A stretch of 64,000 nt of DNA. It comes from Dryocosmus kuriphilus. Lineage: Eukaryota; Arthropoda; Insecta; Hymenoptera; Cynipidae. The stretch lies in NCBI GenBank assembly GCA_038277395.1, contig CM076190.1, forward strand, positions 239,520,452-239,584,451, given 5' to 3'. The notes beneath the pieces are model-generated. The model worked only from the letters and a program-made list of their open reading frames with translations, made no database searches and was not told the DNA's origin. Shown here piece by piece: positions 34,791 through 44,843 of this stretch; positions within the stretch are counted from its first letter, which is position 1, and every line of letters starts with the position of its first letter. The position numbers and the translations under genes are program-made.

Positions 34791-35581
34791 ACGTTATTGC
34801 TTAATAAAACGGTGATTTAGTACATCAAAAAACTGGCAGCTTTTACAGTAACATAACTATTTACTTTTATCTAGTTACTACTAAATGGGTGCCAAAAGTA
34901 CGCGACCCTCACTTTTTTCACTTATAACTCGTTAAAAAAATCGCAAAATATTCTAGACAAGCAACCATAAAATACTAAAGTCTCCCAAGTTATACGGTGT
35001 GTGTATTGTTCACCTAAAAATTGTGTAACAATAGCTGTGAGTTAAAAAGTGCTAAAAAGCAAGGTTTTTCAGATGCTTTTTTTGAGCCTTGAATTTGACT
35101 TGTTCCCGAAACGAGTTGGAGGTCATGAACAATCTGAAAAAAAAGTCACAGATATTCCTTAAGGTGTTTAGAAGAAAGTGCACTTTTTCGAATTCCAAAA
35201 TAACATATGAAATGGTTTGCTATTTGCGGACTATTTTTCACATGTATATCATCTTGGAAAATAGTAAAGATAGAAATTTGGTTCATAGCTTAAAATGTAC
35301 AGTTTTGTAGCGCGATAGAGGTCCAATTTATAAACATGTAATTTGATAAATATTTCATTAAAAAATCCTTTACGAATTCTTATGGATTTAATGAGTTCAA
35401 TCAGATCTAAAAAAGCCGGTTAGTGTCGCTGCCACCGCCCTCGCCCCAACTAAACTGGACATGTAACTATGTGGATTCAAATGCGCTCCAAATGCACCCA
35501 AATGCACTACCAATTAAACTTTTGCGCTGCAAAACCAAGGGAGTTATTGGCAGGGTTACGGTGGGAGATTGGTGACACGTT

Positions 35582-35582
<1 letters not shown>

Positions 35583-35614
<32 letters not shown>
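35583..35614 (+). repeat. poly(C) tract of 32
   Basis: Thirty-two C in a row. The mirrored place in the right arm (near 40365) has only ACCC, so the tract expanded in this arm only. Confidence 0.95.
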
Positions 35615-35617
<3 letters not shown>

Positions 35618-35880
35618 TTTTAAAATAACACTATTCATTATGCCATTTTGAATTACTCCAACTGCGCTCAAATGCACCACCAATAAAAAGTTTTGCACCC
35701 CAACGATGACCGAGTTACAAGCGATGAAATGGTGGGGGGCTGGTGCAATTTTCGTCAATAATAAGATTTTTAAGAAAACTCGATGCCCCATTTTCTTACT
35801 TTCAAATGCGATGTCATGCATAAATGATAAAAAAATTTTCGACATTAAATTGTGCCCGTTAATAATTTGTGGCAAATGGT

Positions 35881-35898
35881 GGGGGGGGGGGGGGGGGG
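35881..35898 (+). repeat. poly(G) tract of 18
   Basis: Mirrored by 25 C at 40083-40107 in the right arm. A further tract of 14 G lies at 36519-36532. Confidence 0.95.
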
Positions 35899-36769
35899 CT
35901 GGTGCCACGCTCGGGTTAAATTCGTCCTGTTGATAATAAAATCAATTATCTCGACATAAATCTATTCGAATTCAAGTGCGCTCAAATGCACCACCAGAAA
36001 ATTTCAAATATATTTATAATTGCGCCAGATATCGACACATTAACCCTCATCAAAATGGTGACCAAACACAAACTTTAGTTTCTCAAAAATCCATAAAATA
36101 TAATAGAAAACACCTATTTAGCCTAAGTTTCAATTGCGCTCAAATGTACTTGTTAAAAGAAAATTCTTAATGCCATTCAACACCGGATTTTGCATGCGCA
36201 TCCGGGGGAGGGTGTTGATGACACGGTGTTTATATCTGCAAATATATTGAACATAAATGAAACTGTTCTAACGTATTTTCAAAATGCTTCAAATACGCTC
36301 AAATGCGCCACACAAAAGTTTTCAGATACATTAAGAAATGTTCAGGTATTAACAGAATATTACTTTTTAAAGTGACGATCCATGGTAAATATATATTTTT
36401 TTAAATTGAATGAAATTATGTCACAAGGCGCTATTTGCACCGGTTTCAAATGCGCTCAAATGCGCTTGTTAAAAAAAATTCCTAATGCCATACAACGCCG
36501 GATTTTGCATGCAAATTCGGGGGGGGGGGGGGTGGACACGGTGTCTATATCTGCGATTCTAGTTGACTCGAAAATATTTTGCTTGCGTGCTTCCATTGCA
36601 ATTTAAATGCGCTCAAATGCACCACCACGAAAGTTAATTTAGCTCAATTACACGACCTTATAACCCCGATTGGACTCCCTGCCTGGGGTACGCAGCAGTT
36701 TTTTTAACTTCGAACGCTGAAAAATAAAACTTTTGCACTTAAATCGTCATTTTCTAACTTCAAATTTAT

Positions 36770-37034
36770 CATATCAACCCCCCATCCCCCCTTTCCCTTC
36801 AGTCACACTGATCCCCCTGCTAACCCTTCCCCCTCCAGGGGACGAGCACGGCTTGGATATAGTTTATTGCTAATTACCCATTTTCGTGATTAAATGAATA
36901 GAATTGGTATAGCCTATGTCACTCCATAAATACACGCGAAGGTTGTGTCAAAGCTTGATTAACATCGATTCAGTAGTTTTCAATTTTGCTCCGTACAAAT
37001 AGACAAACGCGGTAGTTGTATATATTAGTCTAGA
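36770..37034 (-). mobile_element. Helitron-like insertion, 3' truncated
   Basis: Read on the minus strand it begins TCTAGACTAATATATACAAC at 37034 and is homologous to 38763-39137 for about 260 bases. The 3' end with its hairpin and CTAG is absent, lost in a deletion that also took about 70 bases of flank. Confidence 0.6.
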
Positions 37035-37730
37035 TATTGTGAGGTTACTTTAAGATTAACTTAGCTTTACTTTATGGTGCCACTGTATCGTAGCCATTGC
37101 GTTCACGTGGTCAGCTAGGGTCCTTATCCAATCCCTAAGAAAATTAATGAACGTATATTTCAATCAAATTAAAGGATTTAACCAAGAACAGGCTGACGAA
37201 GTATGAAACAAATAAAAATAACTTGTATAAATGGCATTAATTTTTGCAAGCTATATTAAGTTTTTTACACAAAACTTAGACTATAAGTTTCTACAGCAAA
37301 TTTTTGTAAGTTAATAAGTTAATTTATGGTATGAAGCCATTATTTTACTGATCTGTTGGACGTTGACAATTATTGTAAATTTATCACAATTTAATAAGGT
37401 GTCTAATATAATTTTTTCAGAAATGATATTTAAAATACTAAAAAAATTGTTAAACCATGATACCCTAATGAGCAGAAGGTGTAAAGTAAGAGCCAGTATG
37501 GATATTTTCAACGGAAAATAAAGACAACGAGAAAAATAAGTTTCTTTCATTTACTTCCATTTTTATTACCTACATCCGTAGCAAGAAAACTTGATAATTG
37601 ACAATATTCGCGATTTTGGCGATGTTAGCATACATTTATTTGCTCTTCTAGAAATAATAGATTTAAAACGATAGAAGGCAAATTTCAATTGCGTTTCTTA
37701 ATTGTATCAACACGATCAATTAAAATCTCT

Positions 37731-38084
37731 TTGAAATGCTTCAAAAGCGTTTAAGGTTGCCTTAAATCTCTTTAAATTTCCTGGAAATTCTTTAAAATCA
37801 CTTAGAATCTTTCGAAATCTCATAAAAATCTTCCTTAATATCGTTTGAAAAAAAATAAATGCTACCACTGAAAACTTAAATTAAAAAATCCTTTAAATTT
37901 ATTCCTAAATAAGAAATTTTGTTTTATTTGGAATTAAATAGTCACTTGTTATACTTGGAAGACTTACGTTTACAAAAAAGAAAATCAAAATCCAGTCACA
38001 AACTCTCAGGCGATTTTTGTCCAAAAGAAGTCATGCTTTTTCCACTATCCGCCGATTGAGAAATGGAGTAAAGAGTAACCGCTT
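37731..38084. other. spacer at the palindrome axis
   Basis: About 350 bases between the two inner arms, with degenerate CTTTAAATTTCC-type repeats and no gene. It is short enough for the arms to fold against each other. Confidence 0.6.
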
Positions 38085-38762
38085 TCAATCGTGTTGATCC
38101 AATTAAGAAACGCAATTGAAATTTGCCTTCTATCGTCTCCAATCGATTATTTCTAGAACGGCAAATAAGTTGTGTGCCAACATTGACAAGATAGCGAATA
38201 TTGTCAATTATCAAGTTCTCTCGTTACTGATGTAATAAAAATGGAGGTAAATGAAAGAAATTTTACCGATTGTCTTTATTTTCCGTTGAAAATATCCATA
38301 CTGACTCTTACTTTACACCTTCTGCTCATCAGGGTATCATGGTTTAACAATTTTTTTAGTATTTTAAATATCATTTCTGAAAAAATTATATTAGACACCT
38401 TATTAAATTGTGGTAAATTTACAATAATTGCGAACGTCCAACAGATCAGTAAAATAATGGCTTCATACCATAAATTAACTTATTAACTTACAAACATTTG
38501 CTGTAGAAACTTCTAGTCTAAGTTTTGTGTAAGGAACTTAATATAGCTTGCAAAAATTATTGTCATTTATACAAGTTATTTTTATTTGTTTCATATTTCG
38601 TCAGCCTTTTCTTGGCTAAATCATTTAATTTGATTGAAATATAGGTTCATTAATTTTCTTATTGATTGGATGAGGACCCTAGCGAACCGCGGGAACGCAA
38701 TGGTTACGATATGGCGTAACCATAAAGTAAACCTAAGGTAATCTTAAAGTAACCTTACAATA

Positions 38763-39137
38763 TCTATACTAACATATGAAACTACTGCGTTTGTTTATTT
38801 GTACGGACTAAACGTGAAAACTACAGAACCGATGTTAGTCCAACTTTGACACAACCTTCGTATGTATTTCTGGAGTGACATAGGGTATATCAGGTTTATT
38901 TATTTTATCACGAAAGTGGGTAATTAGCAATAAACTATATCCAAGTCGTGGGCATCCGCTGGAGGGTGAAGGCTTAGCAGAGGGATCAGTGAGACTTAGG
39001 ATGAAGAGGGTGGGGGGGGGGGGAGTTATAGTTAGGGGGATAGCTCTCCTCTCTTCCTCGGGCTGTCGAAGCGCTGAGTATAGCGCATGTCGTGTGTCTT
39101 GAATTGCCCGCGAGCGAAGCCGCGACGGGTCTGCTAG
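38763..39137 (+). mobile_element. small non-autonomous Helitron-like element
   Basis: It begins TCTATACTAACATATGAAAC, as many insect Helitrons do, and ends with a GC-rich hairpin region (CCCGCGAGC, GCCGCGACGGG) about seven bases before CTAG at 39134-39137. The flanking bases are A on the left and T on the right, the A/T insertion rule of Helitrons. At 375 bp it has no coding capacity and would have depended on a Rep/helicase encoded elsewhere. Confidence 0.75.
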
Positions 39138-39339
39138 TATTCAATAAATGCAATAAAATAAGTATTTAAACTTTTGTAATTGTAATTCTATGTTAAAATT
39201 GCAGTTAGAAAATGACGATGTAAATGCAAAAATTTTATTTTTCAGTGGTAGACGTTAAAAGATTTTGAAGCATGCGCCTGATATGCGGCAGCCGGACATG
39301 CAATATTGCATGTCGGGCGTCGTGACCCGTGTGATTGAA

Positions 39340-40470
39340 CTAAATTAATTTTCTTGGTGGTGCATTTGAGCGCATTTGAATTTCAATGTCAGCACGCAAG
39401 CACAATATTTTCGAGTGAACTAGAATGAGAAATACAGACACCGTGTCACTGGCCTCCCCACCGGATGTATATGCAAAATCCGGTGATGTGTGGCATTAGG
39501 ATTTTTTGTAAACAAGTACCGGTGAACGCATTTGAAACCTTTGCGAATAGTGCAAGTCTCATTCCAAAATGTTCATATGAGCACCAGTAGCACGAAAGCT
39601 ATCACCTATCCCAGGGCGGAAGTCTAATCCGGATTATGAGGTCGTGTAATTGAGCTAAATTAATTTTCTTGGTAGTGCATTTAAGCGCATTTGAATTTCA
39701 GTGGAAGCACGCAAGCACAATATTTTCGGGTCAGCTAGAATGAGAAATACAGACACCGTGTCACTGGCCTCCCCACCGGATGTATATGCAAAATCCGGTG
39801 ATGCGTGGCATTAGGAATTTTTTTAACAAGTGCATTTTAGCGTAATTGAAACTTAGTCTAAATAGCCGTTTTCGATCTTATTTTATGCAATTTTGAGAAA
39901 CTAAAATTTGTGTTTGGTCACCACTTTGATGAGGGTTAATGCGCCGATATCCGACGCAATTATATATATATATTTGAAATTTTCTGGTGGTGCATTTGAG
40001 CGCATTTGAATTCGAATATATTTATGTCGAGATAATTGATTTTAATGTCAACAGGAAGAATTTAACCCCAGCGTGGCACCAGCCCCCCCCCCCCCCCCCC
40101 CCCCCCCGTTTGCCACAAATTATTACCTGGCACAATTTACTGGCGAAAAATTTTTAATTGATGGTGCATAACAGCACATTTGAAACTAAGAATGTCGGCC
40201 ATCGAGTTTCTTAAAAATGTTATTATTGAAAAAAATTGCACCAGCCCCCCACCATTTCATCACTTGTAACTCGGTCATCGCTGGTGTGCAAAAAAGTTTA
40301 TTGGAGGTGCATTTGAACGCATTTGGAGTACTTCAAAATGGCATAATTAATAGTGTTATTTTTAAGGGTAACCCAACGTAACCCCGCCAATAACTCCCTT
40401 GGTTTTGCGGCGCAAGAAGTTTAATTGGTGGTGCATTTTGGTGCATTTGGAGCGCATTTGAATCCATATG
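39340..40470 (-). repeat. satellite with monomers of about 156 bp, right arm
   Basis: Inverted counterpart of 35470-36660. GCATTTGAGCGCATTTGAA or variants recur near 39363, 39523, 39676, 39828, 39988, 40159, 40305 and 40430, roughly 150-160 bases apart. The A/B alternation is retained. Confidence 0.75.
40083..40107 (+). repeat. poly(C) tract of 25
   Basis: Mirrors the G tract at 35881-35898. A tract of 16 G at 40493-40508 has no expanded partner in the left arm (near 35440 the sequence is GCCACCGCCCTCGCCCC). Confidence 0.95.
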
Positions 40471-41150
40471 GGTACATGTCCAATTAGGGTTCGGGGGGGG
40501 GGGGGGGGCAGTGACACGGCCCTGGAAAAAGCGTTAGAAAAAAAATATCCACTACAGGACAATAAGAACAGCAGAAGGAAGGAATGCCGTTTTCAGCGTC
40601 CGATTACAGAGGGGAAGAAAAATGCGGGGATTTTTTTCTAACACTTTTTCAGTTCTGCCTTGACTCCTTCATAAGGATTTTTTCACGAAATATTTATCCG
40701 ATTAAATTTTTATACAGTCCACTTCAATTACGTTAAGAAACATCACATTTGAAGCTATGAACCAACTTTCTATCTTTACTACTTTCCAGGATGATATGCA
40801 TCTGAAAAACAGTCTGTAAATAGTAAACCACTTCATATTTCGAAATTCGGGAAAATCTACTTTTTTCTAGACATCTTAATGAATCTCGGCGATTTTTTTC
40901 AAAATTTTCATAACCTCCAGCTCGTTTTCGGAATAAGTCAAATTCTAGACTCAAAAAAAGCATCTCCGAAACCTTGTTTTTCAGCGCTTTTTACCTCACA
41001 CCTTTTGCTAGAAATTTTTAACTAACTTTTTTAACTTTTTTACTTGACTGGAATATTCTCCGATTTTTTTTGAATGAGTTACAAGTGAAAAAATGGAGGG
41101 TCGCGTAATTTTGGCACCGAGCTTGTTACTGTTTTCTTGCAATGATGGCA

Positions 41151-41449
41151 GTAAAGAATTGAAATTACTTTTGTGAATAGGTAACTAATTAGTAACTAGT
41201 TACTGAGGGGTCTCACACCCTTAACCTTGGCGTACTAGGAATATGTTCTCAAAGAATACTTAGGAATATTTGGGAATACTTATGAATATTTCGAAATATA
41301 TGTATTTAAACGAAAATCACAAGAAACTCCTATACAAGTTTGAAATTCAAGTGACACAATTTTGGAGATTTAACATTAGATTATTGAAATCAGAACGTTG
41401 AACTTTGCAGTTGAATAACTTGGAATATTCCATTTTTCAATTGTTTAAA
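41151..41449. other. junction between inner and outer right arms
   Basis: No gene. AGTAACTAGTTACTG lies at 41191-41205, and a few GGAATATTTGGGAATACTTA-type repeats follow to about 41300. Confidence 0.4.
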
Positions 41450-44296
41450 ATTGTATAAATGTTTCAAGTATTTCAAAGATTTTAAAGTATTTTAGGTGAT
41501 TTCACAAAGACTTCAATATACTTCAAGAGATTTCACAAAGACTTGAAATATTCCAGAAGATTTTACACATGTTTCAAAGATTTCAAAAACTCTAAAATAT
41601 TTCACAAAGATTTTAAAATTTCAAAGGATTTCAAATCTTTGAAAGGTATTAAATATTTCAACAGATGTTTAAAGAATCGCCCAGATTTAAAATATTTAGG
41701 AAATATTTCTAAGATATCACAAAAATTTCTAAGCCTTTCTAAGATTTGAAATTATTTAAAACGTTTCACAACGATTTCACAAGAATTTCAAAGATTTTGC
41801 AAAGCTTCACAAATTTTTAAAGACATCTATGATTTATAAAGATGTTACAAAGGTTTCAAAGATTTCGAATATCTTGAATATTTCCAAAGATTTAAAAGGT
41901 TTCAAATTATTTCAAGGAATTTCACAAAAGTTTCAATTATTTTAAAAGATTTTACAAAATTTTTAAAGATTTCAAACCGACTTAATAGATTTCACAATGC
42001 TTTCGAAGATTTTAAAAGGTTCCAAATGTTTAACAAATATTTCAAGAGATTTAAAAAGTTTCGCAAAAATGTCAGTTATTTCAGAAAATTTTATTTTATA
42101 AAAATACTAAAGATTTCGAAAAATATCACATGAATTCCAAAAAATTTTATAGACGTCAAACCAGTTGAGAGGATTTTAAAGACTTTCAAATTTTTATGAA
42201 GTTAAAAGGTTTTCAATCCCTAAAAAATTTTTAAATTCTCAGAAAATTCTTGAATCCCTTGAAATCTTTTTAGATCACTTTAAATCAATAATGTTTTTGA
42301 AAATCTTTTGAAATCCTTTAAATCCAGTAATGTTCTTTAAAGACTTTTAAAACTTGCTTTCATTACAAATATTTTTTTGTTGAAATCCTTCTAATTTCTC
42401 TGAAGTTCCTTTAAATACTTTTAAACTTTGAAATCCTCAGAGGTCCTATAAAATCCCTTAATCCTGTGACATCATTTGAATTCCGTCTAAGAAAAAAATT
42501 CAAAAAGAAGAAATTCAAAAAGGAAAAAAAAGTGGGAGGGAAAAAGTAGGCAAAGAACCAAATCCCCTTTCTCTTTTTTTTTCCCTCATCTTCTTTCGTT
42601 TTGACTCTGTTTAAAAACCCAGCCTAAAACCAACATTAATAAAAACAATAAGAAAAAAAAAATTAAAAATAAATTAAATTTAAAAAAATAAAAAATAAAA
42701 ATAAAATAAAGAAATAAAGAAATTAAAATAAATTTAAAAAATAGAATAAAATAAAATAAGATAAAATAAGGTAAAATAAAATTCAAAAAATTAAAATAAA
42801 AAAAAATTAAATTAAATTAAATTAAACTAAGAACAAGAATAATATCACATTATTAATTTTATTTACTTTATTTACATATATTCTAGTATTTTAACCTTCG
42901 ATTTTATTTTAAGTAAACACATTTTTTACGATATTTATTTATTTAGTTATATAATATACTTTGATAATTATAATTTTATGGTATTTTTTTATTACACATA
43001 CTTTTATTTCCGCGTTATTATTTCCAAGGTTTTTAATTTTTGTTTGGATTGTTTTATTGAGTATTTTTTCAGTTTTTTAATTTCTAAATCAATAGAATTA
43101 TAAAAATATCTTTTTATTTAAATATAATTGTGTTAAATACAAGAACTGGGGATTTTTTCGAACTTTTGAATTACATTTTTTTTTATTAAACGAATTTTTA
43201 AAAATATTTTTTTATTTAGTTATTTTGAAATTTTTTTAATTTCATGTGACATTTAAAAAATCTTTTTTTCTTTAAAATATAGTTGTGAAGAACACAAAAC
43301 CCGGGAGACTTTGAATTTTTCAATTTTCAATATTTTTTAATTAAACGAATTTTTAGTATTACTCTCTTCTAACTATTTTAGAAATGAATTATATTTGTAG
43401 TTTCTCTTCACTTTTCCATTAATTTAATATTTATTTATCATTTTTCCTCTTTGAATTTGGCTAAAAACCTTTTTTTAAGTTTTTGTCCAAAATCGAATAG
43501 TGAGTTTGCTATCTTTTACCAACATTTAATTTCGGCCTTTAAACCTTCAGAAATTCCTTGAACTTATTTTAATTCGCTAAATCCCGAGAAATATCTTAGA
43601 ATCTTTTAAAATTCAAAAAATTTTTAAAAATATTTCGGAATCATTCAAATTTCCCCTAAATTCTTTGCAATTGCATGAAAACTTCGTCAATCCTGTGACA
43701 TACTTCAAATCTGGTAAAATTTCTTGAAAATGATTGAGAGTTGAGTTTATTAAAACTCTTATATTTTGGAATCCTTCAAATTTTCGTGAATTTTTTTTAA
43801 TTCCTTTTAGACCTAAAAAAACTCTAGGGTCCTATAAAATCCCTTGGATATTTTGAAATCCTTTGAAACCTTTAGAAACCTTTCGATCTTCTTAGATTCC
43901 TTGTAATATTTTAAACGCGTTTCAATCTCTAGAAATCCTTCAAAATCTTTTTAATTCTTAAAAAGTTCTTAAAAATTCCCTGCAGTCTTAAAAAATTCTA
44001 CAAGATTCCTTAGAATCCTTTGAATTCCTTAGAAAACACTTCAAATATTTCAATTTCTTCTGAAAACCCTGAAAATTCTTTTGAATCACCTAAAATCAGT
44101 AATATCTTCGAAAATCCTATGAAAGCCATTAAATCCTGTAAAATTCCTTTTAAACTGTTTAACTTTTGAATCATTGAAACTTTCCGTTAATTTTTTTAAT
44201 TTCTTCTAAGCTTTCGAATGCTCGAGGAACCCAAAAAATCCCTTGATCTTATGAAATCCCGAATTTTAATTGAGTATAATAGTATAATCCACTTAC

Positions 44297-44354
44297 GTGT
44301 AGAATCAAGACAACCAACGAGAGCAAGGAGTAAAATGCCTGAAATAATCTTCAT
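44297..44354 (-). CDS. candidate first exon encoding a signal peptide
   Basis: Read on the minus strand: ATG at 44354, then MKIISGILLLALVGCLDST, then a single C before the donor GTAAGT at 44296-44291. The sequence has a basic n-region (Lys2), a hydrophobic core of about 12 residues and a small/polar end, as in cleaved signal peptides. A TATA box lies about 75 bases upstream. The donor leaves phase 1. The terminal exon at 17097-16628 opens with AA plus a codon boundary, giving an in-phase join (Gln). That join would span 27 kb of repeats, so it is a hypothesis. The inverted copy at 1692 has lost its ATG. Confidence 0.55.
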
Positions 44355-44429
44355 TTTTCCGGAATAAAAACGACGTTAGAACAGAAGTCTAAAAATTTTC
44401 GGTTCTGTCTTTACATGAAAAGTGACTGC

Positions 44430-44437
44430 TATATATA
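44430..44437 (-). promoter_or_regulatory. TATA box
   Basis: TATATATA on the minus strand, placing a start site near 44405 and leaving a leader of about 50 bases before the ATG at 44354. A counterpart TATATAG sits at 1629-1635 in the inverted block. Confidence 0.5.
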
Positions 44438-44489
44438 CTAACTTTTAGATGACATCAGTATATCGCATGATGCTTTTCACTTCAGTTTT

Positions 44490-44785
44490 GTATACACGAG
44501 TCTTTCTGAGTCCACGAGTACGAAAAACAGGAAAAAATCACGTGATATATCGACTTATGATTTTTACCCAATAAGAAGGCTTCACGTATTTTTTTAAATA
44601 AATAAAGTGGAAGAAAGATCTGCCCTTCAGATTTGTATGTACGTGTCATTCTGAATTCACGTGCACGCAAAACAGAAACGTCATATATTTACTTATGACT
44701 TCTGTCCAATAAGAAGGCTCCACGCTTTGTTTAAACTAACTACAGTGAAAGGAGAAAGACTGCACATCTCAGATCTAAAAATTTT
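44490..44785. repeat. tandem duplication upstream of the first exon
   Basis: Two units of about 145 bases, near 44490-44640 and 44641-44785, each with CCAATAAGAAGGCT(T/C)CACG and a TCAGAT(T/C)T segment. The left outer block carries one unit (1440-1600). Confidence 0.8.
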
Positions 44786-44843
44786 CCTTATTTACTAATC
44801 ATTGTTACACATAGAACCTTTACAATTATTCTTCATCTACATA

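Larger units (their letters stand above)
35470..36660 (+). repeat. satellite with monomers of about 156 bp, left arm
   Basis: The motif GCGCTCAAATGC recurs near 35480, 35665, 35978, 36140, 36297, 36453 and 36610, spaced about 156 bases or a multiple. Two alternating monomer types are visible. Type A (36140 and 36453) continues CTTGTTAAAA, TAATGCCAT, GGATTTTGCATGC and GACACGGTGT. Type B is exemplified at 36297. The repeat is thus built as AB dimers of about 312 bp. No gene. Confidence 0.75.
34865..37730 (+). repeat. inner palindrome, left arm
   Basis: Matches the reverse complement of 38085-41150 over its whole length. Landmarks are GGTGCCAAAAGTACGCGACC at its outer end, TTTTTTTGAGCCTTGAATTTG at 35078, the 156-bp satellite at 35470-36660, a Helitron-like piece at 36770-37034, GCTAGGGTCCTTATCCAATC at 37107, and GATAGAAGGCAAATTTCAAT at the inner end. 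Identity is highest near the axis and falls outward. Confidence 0.85.
38085..41150 (-). repeat. inner palindrome, right arm
   Basis: Inverted partner of 34865-37730, from ATTGAAATTTGCCTTCTATC at 38116 to GGGTCGCGTAATTTTGGCACC at 41098. It holds a complete Helitron-like element that is truncated in the left arm. Confidence 0.85.
41450..44800 (-). repeat. right outer block of the large inverted repeat
   Basis: Inverted partner of 1418-4430. It contains long runs of degenerate TTTCAAAGATTTCAAA repeats (41450-42480 and 43540-44270), the CCAAATCCCCTTTCTC segment at 42562, AT-rich sequence at 42640-43480, and the first exon and promoter at 44297-44437. It has a tandem duplication of its outer end that the left block lacks. 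Confidence 0.8.

Noticed and set aside
35507..35908. Frames with poly-Pro or poly-Gly across the homopolymer tracts
   Set aside because: Created by the C and G tracts within the satellite. No conservation with the mirrored arm.
35470..36660. CRISPR-like array of regularly spaced repeats
   Set aside because: The intervals are diverged repeat monomers, not unique spacers. The setting is eukaryotic and the units form a satellite.
37311..37550. Frame of about 80 residues repeated at 38241-38486 on the other strand
   Set aside because: Similarity of the two simply reflects the palindrome arms. Composition is AT-driven and no start context or domain supports a gene, though conservation between the arms makes it worth a quick substitution test.
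34865..41150. Single foldback DNA transposon with 2.9 kb TIRs
   Set aside because: Considered as an explanation for the inner palindrome, since the ends look similar (GGTGCCAAAAGTACGCG). No transposase or target duplication was seen and homology in mirrored order continues beyond it in the outer blocks, so it is kept only as an alternative.
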